The notes under the pieces were generated by a model that searched no databases, was not told the DNA's origin, and worked only from the letters and a program-made list of their open reading frames with translations. From the NCBI GenBank assembly GCA_964615305.1, contig CAZTNA010000001.1, positions 372,001 through 436,000 of the forward strand: a stretch of DNA of 64,000 nucleotides, in the 5' to 3' direction. This document shows positions 35,926-44,358 of the stretch, piece after piece (position 1 is the stretch's first letter; each line of letters opens with the position of its first letter). The translations under genes were made by a program, and so were the position numbers. Origin of the DNA: Bog-950 sp964615305. Lineage in GTDB: Bacteria; Bacteroidota; Bacteroidia; Chitinophagales; LD1.

Positions 35926-37764
35926 ATGTGCGGAATAGTAGCATACATTGGTCATCGTGAAGCATACCCCATATTAATCAAAGGACTTAAGCGGTTAGAA
36001 TACCGCGGTTACGACAGCGCGGGCATTGCCCTGCTCAATGGCGGCATGAGCATTTACAAATGCAAAGGCAAAGTGGCCGACCTCGAAAACGTTACGCAGG
36101 GTAAAAAGATGGACGGTGGTTTGGGTATGGGCCATACCCGCTGGGCTACCCATGGCGAACCCAACGATGCCAACTCGCACCCGCACGTATCGCAAAGTGG
36201 CGATATTGCCATTATTCACAACGGCATTATTGAAAACTATGCTTCGCTCAAAGAAGAGTTGATGAACCGCGGCCATCAGTTCAACAGCGATACCGACACC
36301 GAAGTGCTGGCACACCTCATAGAAGACGTGCAGCAACACACCCACACCAGTTTAGACGAAGCCGTGCGGCTGGCCTTACACGAAGTAGTAGGCGCTTATG
36401 CCATAGTTATTATTTCTAAAAACGACCCGGCCAAGCTCATAGGTGCCCGCAAAGGTTCGCCTTTGGTAGTAGGCATTGGTGCCGATGGCGAATATTTTAT
36501 GGCCAGCGATGCCACCCCTATAATTGAGTACACCAAAAATGTAACTTACCTCAACGATAACGAAATAGCTTCGGTTATTGACGGCAAACTATCTATAAAA
36601 ACACTGGGCAACGTAGAACAAATACCCTACATACAAACCCTTGAAATGAACTTAGAAACCATTGAGAAAGGTGGCTACGAACATTTCATGCTCAAAGAAA
36701 TTCACGAGCAGCCCCGCAGCATTTACGATTCGCTGCGCGGCCGGTTTGACCCGGTGGCCGGCAGCTTTGCCATGCGCAGTTTAAAAGAGCACGAGGGCAA
36801 AATCAAAAACCTGAAACGCATAGTTATAGTAGGCTGCGGCACCTCGTGGCATGCCGGCCTGGTAGGCGAGTACCTGTTCGAAGACATAGCCCGCATACCG
36901 GTAGAGGTAGAGTATGCCTCTGAGTTCAGATACCGCAACCCCGTTATTGGCGAAGACGATTTGGTAATTGCCATATCGCAGAGTGGCGAAACAGCCGATA
37001 CATTGGCCGCCATTGAATTAGCCAAAGAAAAAGGCGCCACCATTTTTGGCTTGTGCAATGTGGTGGGCTCGTCTATTCCGCGCACCTCGCATGCCGGGGC
37101 ATATACCCATGCCGGACCCGAAATTGGCGTGGCCAGCACCAAAGCATTTACAGCACAGGTGTCTATTCTTACCCTCTGGGCTTTCGGCTTTGCCGAAATA
37201 CGCGGAAAAGCTACCAAAAACGACCTGCGCACCGCCTTTGCCGAACTGGAAGCTATACCCGGTAAAGTGCAAAAAACTCTCTTATGCGAAGAGCAGGTAA
37301 AAGAAATTTCGGCCATTATTAAAGATGCCGGTAATGTATTGTACCTGGGCAGAGGGTACCAGTTTCCGGTAGCCCTCGAAGGCGCGCTGAAACTCAAAGA
37401 AATTTCGTACATACATGCCGAGGGCTACCCGGCTGCCGAAATGAAACACGGCCCCATAGCCCTGATAGACGAAAACATGCCGGTGGTAGTAATAGCCACT
37501 AAAAACAGTATTTACGAAAAAGTAATCAGCAATATACAGGAAGTAAAAGCGCGCAAAGGCAAAATTATAGCTATAGTTACTGAAGGCGATGATAAAGTAC
37601 GCAAAATGGCCGACTATGTTATTGAAGTGCCCGAAACTAAAGAGTTTTTAGAGCCCCTGCTAACTACTATTCCTATGCAGTTGCTCTCGTACCATGTGGC
37701 CGTTATGCGCGGCTGCAATGTGGATCAGCCGCGTAATTTGGCTAAAAGTGTAACGGTAGAGTAA
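35926..37764 (+). CDS. glmS: Glutamine--fructose-6-phosphate aminotransferase GlmS
   Basis: Makes glucosamine-6-phosphate, the entry point to UDP-GlcNAc for both peptidoglycan and lipid A. The 612 residues show the N-terminal glutaminase with nucleophile Cys2 (MCGIVAYIG) and TRWATHGEP. Two SIS domains follow, with VGCGTSWHAG and SQSGETADT, and the C-terminal ends with RNLAKSVTVE, the conserved tail of the family. No glmS-type ribozyme is apparent in the 126 bases upstream. It lies downstream of the lpx genes that use its product. Confidence 0.97.
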   Translation: MCGIVAYIGHREAYPILIKGLKRLEYRGYDSAGIALLNGGMSIYKCKGKVADLENVTQGKKMDGGLGMGHTRWATHGEPNDANSHPHVSQSGDIAIIHNGIIENYASLKEELMNRGHQFNSDTDTEVLAHLIEDVQQHTHTSLDEAVRLALHEVVGAYAIVIISKNDPAKLIGARKGSPLVVGIGADGEYFMASDATPIIEYTKNVTYLNDNEIASVIDGKLSIKTLGNVEQIPYIQTLEMNLETIEKGGYEHFMLKEIHEQPRSIYDSLRGRFDPVAGSFAMRSLKEHEGKIKNLKRIVIVGCGTSWHAGLVGEYLFEDIARIPVEVEYASEFRYRNPVIGEDDLVIAISQSGETADTLAAIELAKEKGATIFGLCNVVGSSIPRTSHAGAYTHAGPEIGVASTKAFTAQVSILTLWAFGFAEIRGKATKNDLRTAFAELEAIPGKVQKTLLCEEQVKEISAIIKDAGNVLYLGRGYQFPVALEGALKLKEISYIHAEGYPAAEMKHGPIALIDENMPVVVIATKNSIYEKVISNIQEVKARKGKIIAIVTEGDDKVRKMADYVIEVPETKEFLEPLLTTIPMQLLSYHVAVMRGCNVDQPRNLAKSVTVE

Positions 37765-37819
37765 GGGTTTAGTTACCATTACCTATATTTACCACACGCT
37801 CTAATTATACCATACCCTT

Positions 37820-38371
37820 ATGAAAATTACACTGCCCTACACCATTGAAAGCGGACAAGGCGAAAAGATAATTTTCAAAGAAATTATCAGCGAACCCGAT
37901 GGCGACAAAGTGATTATAGAAGGTTACTGCTCACCCAATGCCGGTCCGGCTATGCACGTTCATTATAAACAAGACGAAGGGCTAACCGTTGTGAAAGGTA
38001 AAATGGGCTGCCAGACTTTAGGACAAGAGCCTGTATATTACCGCGAAGGTCAAGAAGTAGTATTTCTTCGTAACACACCCCATCGGTTTTGGAACGCAGG
38101 TAACGATGAACTCATAATTAGCAGTTGGATAAAGCCGGCCAACAGCATTATCTTCTTCTTGTCAACATTATACGCGGCACAAAAAAAATCAGGCTCTTCG
38201 CGGCCGGAGGTATTTGATGCTGCTTATCTTATGGTTCGTTACAAGAATGAATACGGATTACCCGAGTTACCCGCGTTCGTTAAGAATGTAATAATGCCCA
38301 TTACTTATACCCTTGGTACCTTCACAGGAAAGTATAAGCACTTTACTGATGCACCGGAATCGTTGAAATAA
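37820..38371 (+). CDS. Cupin domain protein, function unknown
   Basis: A 183-residue protein with one cupin barrel in the first 105 residues. Motif 1 is HVHYKQDEGLTVVKGKM and motif 2 is TPHRFWNAG, so likely metal ligands are two His and a Glu-type residue in the first motif and His in the second. The remaining 75 residues are helical and contain a hydrophobic stretch (FFLSTLYAA). No signal peptide is visible. It lies alone after glmS, 55 bases from it. The substrate or ligand cannot be inferred. Confidence 0.75.
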   Translation: MKITLPYTIESGQGEKIIFKEIISEPDGDKVIIEGYCSPNAGPAMHVHYKQDEGLTVVKGKMGCQTLGQEPVYYREGQEVVFLRNTPHRFWNAGNDELIISSWIKPANSIIFFLSTLYAAQKKSGSSRPEVFDAAYLMVRYKNEYGLPELPAFVKNVIMPITYTLGTFTGKYKHFTDAPESLK

Positions 38372-38676
38372 ATTGAACGGCCACTCTCCGGGCATTACAC
38401 CCTATTCCTATTGCCAACTTCGGCTTAGCAGGGGTAGTGAACACTAACATACCGGTTCAGGTCAGTAGCCCGGCAGGTACACCGCGCTTTTGATGCTACT
38501 TAGCCGGCCGGCTGATTAACCACCGCCCCCTACCATACCTTATGCCGGGTACCTTTACTCCGCTGCTGCTACAGACCTTTGCCACTCAGGGGCATACCTA
38601 CCTGTTTGTACTCCAGCTATTCACAGGCTGTTTTTACCCCCCGGTAGCAAGCCGTGGGGGTATCACCAAAACAACA

Positions 38677-38877
38677 GAATAACTATTCAGATAAAAAGAG
38701 TAATTATTTATACTTTACAAATTGTAATCTATAATTTACAAATAACAATCTATTTTATATAAATAACTACTTAAAGTTTTAAAGTAATTATTTGCATAAT
38801 TCAGATATTAATTTATATATTATAAATAATAAACCATAAGTTTAGAATTATTACTCTACAATAATAAATAGTTATTC
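38677..38877. repeat. Inverted repeat flanking the AT-rich block
   Basis: GAATAACTATT (38677-38687) pairs with AATAGTTATTC (38867-38877). Further inside, AGAGTAAT (38697-38704) pairs with ATTACTCT (38850-38857). Both are perfect complements with similar spacing, so the roughly 200-base block has matched ends. A direct repeat AGTAATTATTT also occurs at 38699-38709 and 38783-38793. AT-rich sequence can produce such matches by chance, so the significance is moderate. Confidence 0.55.
38714..38755 (+). repeat. Two tandem 21-base AT-rich repeats
   Basis: Copies at 38714-38734 and 38735-38755 agree in 16 of 21 positions, sharing TTTACAAAT at the start and AATCTAT at positions 13-19. The 21-base period equals two helical turns, which would place any bound protein on the same DNA face. 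No protein is known to bind here. Confidence 0.55.
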
Positions 38878-38937
38878 ATAACCAAAATTTAATTAGTTTT
38901 ACACCCACATTGAATAGTTAAAGCTAAAAACTGCGTT

Positions 38938-39606
38938 ATGCCGGCCGATTTTATACCTCGCAAGAACCTTGACTTTGCCACTTTTCAGCACAACTTAGTA
39001 AACCAGGTAGTAGCCCATGCCGCTGCCTGGGGTATTAGCGCGGGCAGTGTAGCCGAACTGGTAGCCGCTTCGGGCAAATACACCCACCACTACAACGCTA
39101 TTAGCAACAAAGGCGAGCGCACTATGGCACACGTGGCGGGGCACAACCAAGAGCGCAAAAATTTCGAGAAAACACTGCGCCAGTTTGTAAACGCATACAT
39201 ACGCGGCAACACCCAAATTAACGAAGAGCAAATGGCCGGTATGATGCTTCGGCACAGGCGCAAAAAGCGCACCGTGCGCGAGTATATACACCACGCCCCC
39301 GAAGTATGGATACAAGTAAAAGGCGGTATGGTGGTAAAAATTTATTGCCGGCAGGTGAACACCGCAGGCAAGGCAGCGGTACACCCCGAAGCCGATGGCA
39401 TTGAACTGCGCTACTCACTGGGCACAGCAGCCACCCGTGCTGCACAAGCCACAGAGGTGCTGTTTACCAAAAAAGCCAAAAACAAAATTCAACTGCCCCT
39501 TACCCAGCAAGGTAAAAAACTATACCTGTTTGCCCGCTGGCTGAACCTAACCACCCCTGACCGCTCCAGCCCGTGGAGCGAAGTGCAGGAGGCAATGGTT
39601 TTTTAA
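38938..39606 (+). CDS. Hypothetical protein with helical N-terminus and Fn3-like C-terminus
   Basis: A 222-residue protein starting MPADFIPRKNLDFATFQHNL. Residues 1-125 are mostly helical and basic, including RHRRKKRT. The last 90 residues read as beta strands and end in LYLFARWLNLTTPD... PWSEVQEAMV, like the last strands of a fibronectin-type domain. I have seen this layout in conserved hypothetical proteins of Bacteroidota but know no function. No signal peptide. It follows the AT-rich repeat block, 60 bases after its last inverted repeat. Confidence 0.65.
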   Translation: MPADFIPRKNLDFATFQHNLVNQVVAHAAAWGISAGSVAELVAASGKYTHHYNAISNKGERTMAHVAGHNQERKNFEKTLRQFVNAYIRGNTQINEEQMAGMMLRHRRKKRTVREYIHHAPEVWIQVKGGMVVKIYCRQVNTAGKAAVHPEADGIELRYSLGTAATRAAQATEVLFTKKAKNKIQLPLTQQGKKLYLFARWLNLTTPDRSSPWSEVQEAMVF

Positions 39607-39696
39607 CAACATAAAAAACAGGCACAACAGATAACAACCGGCCGGCAGCCCGGTATGCTAACCACCGATTTTTATTTTTGCCCCCGTTCATTACTT

Positions 39697-39906
39697 ATGG
39701 AAGAATTAGAAGTAGAAAAAAAAGATTACGCCACCATACAACTAAAGCCGCGTGGTCCGGTTACTATTACCGGCAACTTTGAAATAATACTCGAAGACGG
39801 CACCCTGCTCGAAAAGCGCGAAAAAGTATCTATCTGCCGCTGCGGCATGAGCCAAAAAATGCCTATTTGCGATGGCGCTCACAAAGCCCTGGCAGCAGTA
39901 CTGTAA
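39697..39906 (+). CDS. CDGSH iron-sulfur domain protein
   Basis: A 69-residue protein from ATG 39697 with one CDGSH-type 2Fe-2S site: Cys47, Cys49, Cys58 and His62 in CRCGMSQKMPICDGAH, which follows the family pattern C-x-C-x2-S-x3-P-x-C-D-G-x-H (with one more residue in the first gap). An earlier in-frame start adds an unlikely hydrophobic stretch. No membrane anchor, so it is expected in the cytoplasm. Members of this family take part in redox or iron-sulfur handling; the exact role is unknown. A small membrane-protein gene follows after 10 bases. Confidence 0.85.
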   Translation: MEELEVEKKDYATIQLKPRGPVTITGNFEIILEDGTLLEKREKVSICRCGMSQKMPICDGAHKALAAVL

Positions 39907-39916
39907 GTTTTTATTC

Positions 39917-40057
39917 ATGCACCACCCTCCACAAAATACAGGTAATACAAAACGCTGGCTCAGGCGCATAGGCGTGGCGGGCTTTGTTTTCTTTTTGGCC
40001 AAAGGCCTGGTGTGGGTTGGTGTGGCTGTATGGGCCGGCAAAACATTATTCGATTAA
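39917..40057 (+). CDS. Small single-span membrane protein (46 residues)
   Basis: From ATG 39917: a basic polar start (TKRWLRRIG) then one hydrophobic helix (VAGFVFFLAKGLVWVGVAVW) and a short tail. The positive-inside rule puts the N-terminus in the cytoplasm. A longer in-frame start would overlap the CDGSH gene. The spacing of 10 bases from the CDGSH gene and 23 to the next gene suggests one transcript. Similar small membrane proteins exist in the phylum without known function; I give moderate confidence because of its size. Confidence 0.55.
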   Translation: MHHPPQNTGNTKRWLRRIGVAGFVFFLAKGLVWVGVAVWAGKTLFD

Positions 40058-40080
40058 ACCAACAAAACAAAACAGATACA

Positions 40081-40545
40081 GTGAAAACCATTCAAACATG
40101 GCTCGATGCATACGGAGAGAGCCACCAAAACCCCACCAACAAAACCATTCACTGGATATGCGTGCCGCTTATCTTCTTTAGCATTACCGGTTTTTTCTAC
40201 AGCGTAAAACTGCCGTTGAGTATAGGCGGTATGCCGCTGAACCTGGCCTACTTCATGCTGGCGGCTGTTACTGTTTATTATCTGCTGCTGTCGCGCACAC
40301 TCTGGATAGGCATGCTTGCGTTTGCTCTGTTGTGCGCAGCAGTGTGTGGTGTTTTAGAAACCACCTTACCTTTTCCGCTTTGGGCGTTCTGCCTCGGTGT
40401 TTTTGTGCTGGCCTGGGTAGTTCAGTTCTACGGCCACCATGTAGAAGGCAAAAAACCATCCTTTGCTGACGACCTGCAGTTTCTGCTCATAGGCCCCGCC
40501 TGGCTCATGAGCTTTGTTTACAAAAAATTAGGCATTAGCTACTAA
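40081..40545 (+). CDS. DUF962 / Mpo1-like membrane protein
   Basis: 154 residues from a GTG start at 40081, chosen because the family signature begins right after it: TIQTWLDAYGESHQNPTNKTIHWICVP, the H-x-N-P-x-N-x-x-x-H-x-x-x-x-P pattern of the DUF962/Mpo1 family. Four hydrophobic segments follow, and VVQFYGHHVEGKKPSFADDLQFLLIGP is the second conserved histidine block. The yeast relative Mpo1 is an iron-dependent dioxygenase acting on 2-hydroxy fatty acids, so a role in lipid alpha-oxidation is possible here but inferred. Confidence 0.8.
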   Translation: MKTIQTWLDAYGESHQNPTNKTIHWICVPLIFFSITGFFYSVKLPLSIGGMPLNLAYFMLAAVTVYYLLLSRTLWIGMLAFALLCAAVCGVLETTLPFPLWAFCLGVFVLAWVVQFYGHHVEGKKPSFADDLQFLLIGPAWLMSFVYKKLGISY

Positions 40546-40605
40546 GCCCTTACTTACGGCACAGTGTTTGAAAACACTGCCTTACTTAAAACATAAACTA
40601 CACAC

Positions 40606-41466
40606 ATGAAAAAAACAGCCCTGTTCTCTGCCCTGGTTTTGCTGCTTACGCTTACCGCCATGCACCGCCCCGAAAGCCCAACCCGCACCATAGTGAATAA
40701 ATGCCTCAGCGCCATTAACGCCCACAAAACCTGCACCTACACCATGCGCAGCGAAGAGAGGCTGGTGGGCAAAAGCGGCCTGCGCGATGGCAATATTTTT
40801 ACCAAAATAAATGTAACGCCCCGCAAAATTTATTTAAAGATGGTAACCGACCCCAACAAAGGCACCGAAATACTATACCTCGAAGGCCAAAACGAAAACA
40901 AAGCCATAGTGAACGCTGGCAAAATGGTACCTACCTTAAAACTAAAAACCACCAACTCGCTGCTAACCAAAGACCAGCACCACACGGCTGTAACTTCGGG
41001 CTTTACCATGGTGGCAAAAATTATGGGCGAAGCCGTAAAGAAAGCCGATGCCCAGGGCAAATTCGATGAAGTGTTTAAATACGTGGGCGATGTAACCTGG
41101 AACGGCCGCGCCTGCTACAAAATAGTAATCGAAGACCCTACTTATGCCTATGTAAACTACACCGCCAAAAAAGGCGAGAACATGTATAGCGTAGCGCTCA
41201 AACATTTAATACCCGAATACAGTATGGTAGAAACCAGCGGGGTTAAAAACTTTGAAGAAGACCTGGGCGGCAGAACCTTGAAAATACCTAATAACTACGC
41301 CAAAAAAACCGTCATGTATATTGATAAGGAAAACAACTTTCCTATAGTGCAGGAAATGAGCGATGACAAAGGAGTGTTTGAACGCTACTCGTTTTCTAAC
41401 TTAGTAGTAAACCCCACCTTTAAAGCCGATGAGTTTACCGAAGACTTTTCGGAGTATGGTTTTTAA
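40606..41466 (+). CDS. DUF1571 family exported protein
   Basis: A 286-residue protein with a signal peptide (1-18) and a DUF1571-like domain with the outline of an outer-membrane lipoprotein-sorting (LolA-like) sheet: short strands such as TYTMRSEERLVG, NVTPRKIYLKMV and GTEILYLEG. The centre contains KKGENMYSVALKHLIPEYSMVE, which looks like a LysM motif (peptidoglycan-binding) inserted in the domain. The end (ERYSFSNLVVNPTF) is the family's closing strand pair. Role unknown; an envelope location is likely. A terminator follows 39 bases downstream. Confidence 0.72.
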   Translation: MKKTALFSALVLLLTLTAMHRPESPTRTIVNKCLSAINAHKTCTYTMRSEERLVGKSGLRDGNIFTKINVTPRKIYLKMVTDPNKGTEILYLEGQNENKAIVNAGKMVPTLKLKTTNSLLTKDQHHTAVTSGFTMVAKIMGEAVKKADAQGKFDEVFKYVGDVTWNGRACYKIVIEDPTYAYVNYTAKKGENMYSVALKHLIPEYSMVETSGVKNFEEDLGGRTLKIPNNYAKKTVMYIDKENNFPIVQEMSDDKGVFERYSFSNLVVNPTFKADEFTEDFSEYGF

Positions 41467-41505
41467 TGCAAACGGGCTGTGGCCAACAGGTAAGTAGCCA
41501 AAAAC

Positions 41506-41538
41506 AAAAAAGCCTCCGGAGTTTCCGGGGGCTTTTTT
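41506..41538 (+). terminator. Intrinsic terminator after the DUF1571 gene
   Basis: Arms 41506-41519 and 41525-41538 pair over 14 bases with one G-T pair, a 5-base loop, and A6/T6 at the ends. The T run allows termination on the plus strand and, through the A run, on the minus strand for the convergent restriction-modification gene. Confidence 0.9.
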
Positions 41539-41589
41539 GTGTATATGCGCTGGAGTGGCTGCCGGCAAATAATAAAGAGCCGGGGGCCA

Positions 41590-44091
41590 TTACACTTTTA
41601 AAAAACCCAACTCATATACCATGGGTTGCAGTTTTTCGGTGAGGGCATCGTAGGCGGCTTTAAAGGCAGCGAAACTCACCGGTGGCAGGTCGCCACTTTT
41701 GTTGCGGGCTTCGAGGGCTTTGCGTATTTGATACCAGCCGGCATCACTTCGGTTTAGTTTAAGTTCATCGCGCACGGTGCGGGTATCGGTGTGGGCAAAG
41801 TAGGCCTGCCATAGTTTTTTGCCTTCGGCTAAAACCGCCTGCGCTTCCGCGCTAAACGGGCTGTTGTCATTGCGAGGAAGCCCCGCTTTGGGGGCTGACG
41901 AAGCAACCTCGTCTTTGCTTTTGGTGGGGGATTGCTTCGCTCGCAAAGCCTCGCTCGCAATGACATCCTCTTTATTTATGACAGGCAGGTTTGCTATATA
42001 CCTTACCATAAAATCGCTCTCGAACCTATCGGGTGCGCCTACCTCGGCTTCGGTAAAGGGTATAAAGTGGTTGACTATGCTCCACTTTTTGTTGTTCCAC
42101 TCTAAATCGTTGGCACCGGCAGTAAGGTTGCTGCCGTTAAACAGCATCCATATTAAGCAGTCGCTTTTAAATTCTTCTCTTAAAGGTTTTGTAGGTTGTA
42201 AGAACTGGTCGCGATTATTAATCCACGTTGGTTTGATAATTCTACGCATAGTAAAAACAATTACAGCTTGCCATAAATTTTCCGGAGTGACATAGAAACC
42301 ATTTCCGGTACTGAATACTGATGATGTAATTGCCGTTTGCTTTGTTGCATTTTGTATGTCATTACTATTACAATACATATAACCAATTGCATCGGTAAAC
42401 CATGATGTTACTTTGGCGTGATTCTCTTGTGGACTAATTGCATTTTTAAGAGGAATGTTTGTGCTGTCAGTTTTTATTCGAGGCATCCAGCCACTCAAAA
42501 AGGTTTTACTCGGTATATTATAGAAGCGTTTTTCACCAATTGGTTCTACATCTTTATTCAAAACTTCAACTGAAATTTCAGTAATAGGAGTTCTAGTTTT
42601 TGCTTTTTGGTCTGTCTTCCAAACTAAAAAACCAATTGGAAACTCACCTTTTAAACCATCGAATGCTTTACTGTGAACAATAAAGCCATCTAAATATTTT
42701 GCATTCCAAACTTCCCTAAACTTTTCAAAGTTGGGTGCATTCACATATTTCAATGAGCTAAACATCGCTATTGTAGCATTTGGAATTTCATTGGTGATTC
42801 TAGCTAAAAATTGTGTGTATAATTCTCGCGCTGCAAAACCATACTCTTGCATATTGCTTCCAACTCTTGTAGTAGCTACATCCGTTTTTCCTTCATTACC
42901 TTGTGAGTTTGCCGCCTCCGCATAAGGCGGGTTCATCAGCACCAAAAGTTTTTTGCCTTTGGCAATGGCATCGCGCAGTGCTTGGGGTAGTTTGTTGGTA
43001 AGGGTGTAGTCTATGGTTCCATCATCAGTTATATCATCATTCAAATAATCGTATTGAAAGCGCGTGGCGGCCACACAGGTTTTGGTGGCGCGCATTACAT
43101 CTATATCAGCGGCATCGAGGGTACTCATAAACACATTGCGGGGGTTGCTGTGTTTAACTTCGAGGTTGCCCACGCCACAGCACATATCCCACACTATGTA
43201 TTCGCGCTGCCAGTTGTTGCCCAGGGTTTCGGTGAGTTTGTCGTAGGCCTTGTCCACCACATTAAGCGGGGTGTAATACGCGCCTTTAAAGCTGCGCTCG
43301 TCAATGGGTATTAAACTGTCGCGCCTTTCTAATAAATAATCGCGGTAGGTTTCTTTGGGCGGGCGGTGGTAAATAGCCCAAAACTGGCGGTAGCCCTCTT
43401 TGTTGCCCAGCTCGTACAGTTTGCCACCCAGCATAAACACGGGCTGGTTGTTGCGGTGCAATAACTCGGCAGGTAAATTTTGGTGGGTGGCTACGGTGCC
43501 ATCGCTCATTACATCGGCAAAAAAGAGGAGTGCGTAATCTTCTTCTTTTACCTCTTTTATTTCGCGGCCTATCATGGCTACCCATTTATCAAAAACCTGC
43601 TTCAGGTTATCGGGGGTTATTTGCGTGCGTATAATATCGCCTTTGGCAATGGCAGCTTTTACGGTGCTTATAAATTCGTCTTCGTGGGTTTCTATTTTAA
43701 AACTTACAAAGTGGGTGCCTATGTGGGCGCTTATGGCATCGAGGGCTTCTTGCGTATAGCTGCTGGCGCTTTTGCCCCACTTAATGGTTTTTTTTTCTAA
43801 GAAGGGTATTACATCGGCACTTTTCATAATAGCCGCTTTGCGGGTGTCTATTACACACAAAAAGGGCGGCACGGCTTCGCCTTTGTTAAGCGCCTGCTGC
43901 ACATAGTGCATCAGTTGGGTAAACATGGCGTAGGTAGAATGAGAGTAGCCGTCTTTGGCCTCAAACCATATTTCTTTGGTTTGTATATCAATCAGGTTTT
44001 TGCTGTAGCCTTTTAAGCCCAGGGCTTTTATGTAAGCGTCTTTAACGTCTTCTTCGGTGCGGGCGTTTTGCAGTTTGGCGTAGAGCGTCAT
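41590..44091 (-). CDS. Type IIG-like restriction enzyme / adenine methyltransferase
   Basis: 833 residues from ATG 44091. The N-terminal 130 residues look like a PD-(D/E)XK nuclease: Asp35, then Glu44-Ala-Lys46 (IWFEAKDG) and a Q-x-x-x-Y helix (59-63), as in HsdR-type domains. A methyltransferase core follows, with a GAYYTPLNVVDKAYD block, motif I DMCCGVGN and motif IV NPPY at 387-390, typical of N6-adenine enzymes. The rest should hold a target-recognition region. No separate specificity or nuclease gene is adjacent, which fits a single-chain type IIG enzyme. Codons 710-742 are an inserted palindromic element in frame. Activity cannot be judged. Confidence 0.8.
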   Translation of the reverse strand: MTLYAKLQNARTEEDVKDAYIKALGLKGYSKNLIDIQTKEIWFEAKDGYSHSTYAMFTQLMHYVQQALNKGEAVPPFLCVIDTRKAAIMKSADVIPFLEKKTIKWGKSASSYTQEALDAISAHIGTHFVSFKIETHEDEFISTVKAAIAKGDIIRTQITPDNLKQVFDKWVAMIGREIKEVKEEDYALLFFADVMSDGTVATHQNLPAELLHRNNQPVFMLGGKLYELGNKEGYRQFWAIYHRPPKETYRDYLLERRDSLIPIDERSFKGAYYTPLNVVDKAYDKLTETLGNNWQREYIVWDMCCGVGNLEVKHSNPRNVFMSTLDAADIDVMRATKTCVAATRFQYDYLNDDITDDGTIDYTLTNKLPQALRDAIAKGKKLLVLMNPPYAEAANSQGNEGKTDVATTRVGSNMQEYGFAARELYTQFLARITNEIPNATIAMFSSLKYVNAPNFEKFREVWNAKYLDGFIVHSKAFDGLKGEFPIGFLVWKTDQKAKTRTPITEISVEVLNKDVEPIGEKRFYNIPSKTFLSGWMPRIKTDSTNIPLKNAISPQENHAKVTSWFTDAIGYMYCNSNDIQNATKQTAITSSVFSTGNGFYVTPENLWQAVIVFTMRRIIKPTWINNRDQFLQPTKPLREEFKSDCLIWMLFNGSNLTAGANDLEWNNKKWSIVNHFIPFTEAEVGAPDRFESDFMVRYIANLPVINKEDVIASEALRAKQSPTKSKDEVASSAPKAGLPRNDNSPFSAEAQAVLAEGKKLWQAYFAHTDTRTVRDELKLNRSDAGWYQIRKALEARNKSGDLPPVSFAAFKAAYDALTEKLQPMVYELGFLKV
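41866..41964. repeat. 99-base palindromic element inserted in frame in the restriction-methylase gene
   Basis: The ends GTCATTGCGAG (41866-41876) and CTCGCAATGAC (41954-41964) are perfect 11-base inverted repeats. Inside, AGCCCC/GGGGCT (41879-41884, 41891-41896) and GAAGCAA/TTGCTTC (41900-41906, 41932-41938) also pair. Sequences with GTCATTGCGAG ends and GACGAAGCAA interiors are known to me as dispersed palindromic elements in bacterial genomes. The length of 99 is a multiple of three, and it encodes 33 residues of Ala/Lys/Ser-rich sequence in the C-terminal part of the enzyme without a stop. Confidence 0.85.
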
Positions 44092-44307
44092 GCAACAAAA
44101 CAAATAATCAATTTACAATAAACAATTATTGCCCACTCCGAAAAAACTATTGCCCGGTTAGCGCGTATGCGCAGAGCAATTAAATGCAGCCCCCCCGGGC
44201 AGATGCGCTTTGGAGGAAAAAGGGCGTTGGTTTTTTTAAAACACATCTAATACAATAATTTCTGCCCTTGTGGGGGTGTAGTTCCACCAATAACAGAAAG
44301 CAGTCAA

Positions 44308-44343
44308 ACAAAAAAGCCCACGCATTTGCGGGGGCTTTTTTGT
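44308..44343 (-). terminator. Intrinsic terminator after icd
   Basis: Arms 44308-44323 and 44328-44343 pair over 16 bases with one mismatch and a 4-base loop. Read on the minus strand, the GC stem is followed by TTTTTTGT. It lies 15 bases beyond the icd stop. Confidence 0.88.
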
Positions 44344-44358
44344 TCTGTGAATTGCAGT

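Larger units (their letters stand above)
38372..38937. other. 566-base gene-free region, GC-rich left half and very AT-rich right half
   Basis: No convincing gene. The left half (to about 38670) has ordinary composition, with only one short frame (38542-38682, 46 codons) that shows no family features. From about 38671 to 38930 the sequence becomes extremely rich in A and T and contains tandem, direct and inverted repeats, described separately. The switch is abrupt. The AT-rich part directly precedes the unknown gene at 38938, so it may hold its control region. Confidence 0.6.

Noticed and set aside
36723..37412. Long open frame (229 codons) opposite glmS
   Set aside because: It lies entirely within the confidently identified glmS on the other strand, and its translation looks like an antisense shadow.
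38542..38682. 46-codon open frame beginning MPGTFTP in the gene-free region
   Set aside because: Short, no recognisable family, and it runs into the AT-rich repeats. The likeness to the MPADFIP start of the next gene covers too few residues to mean anything.
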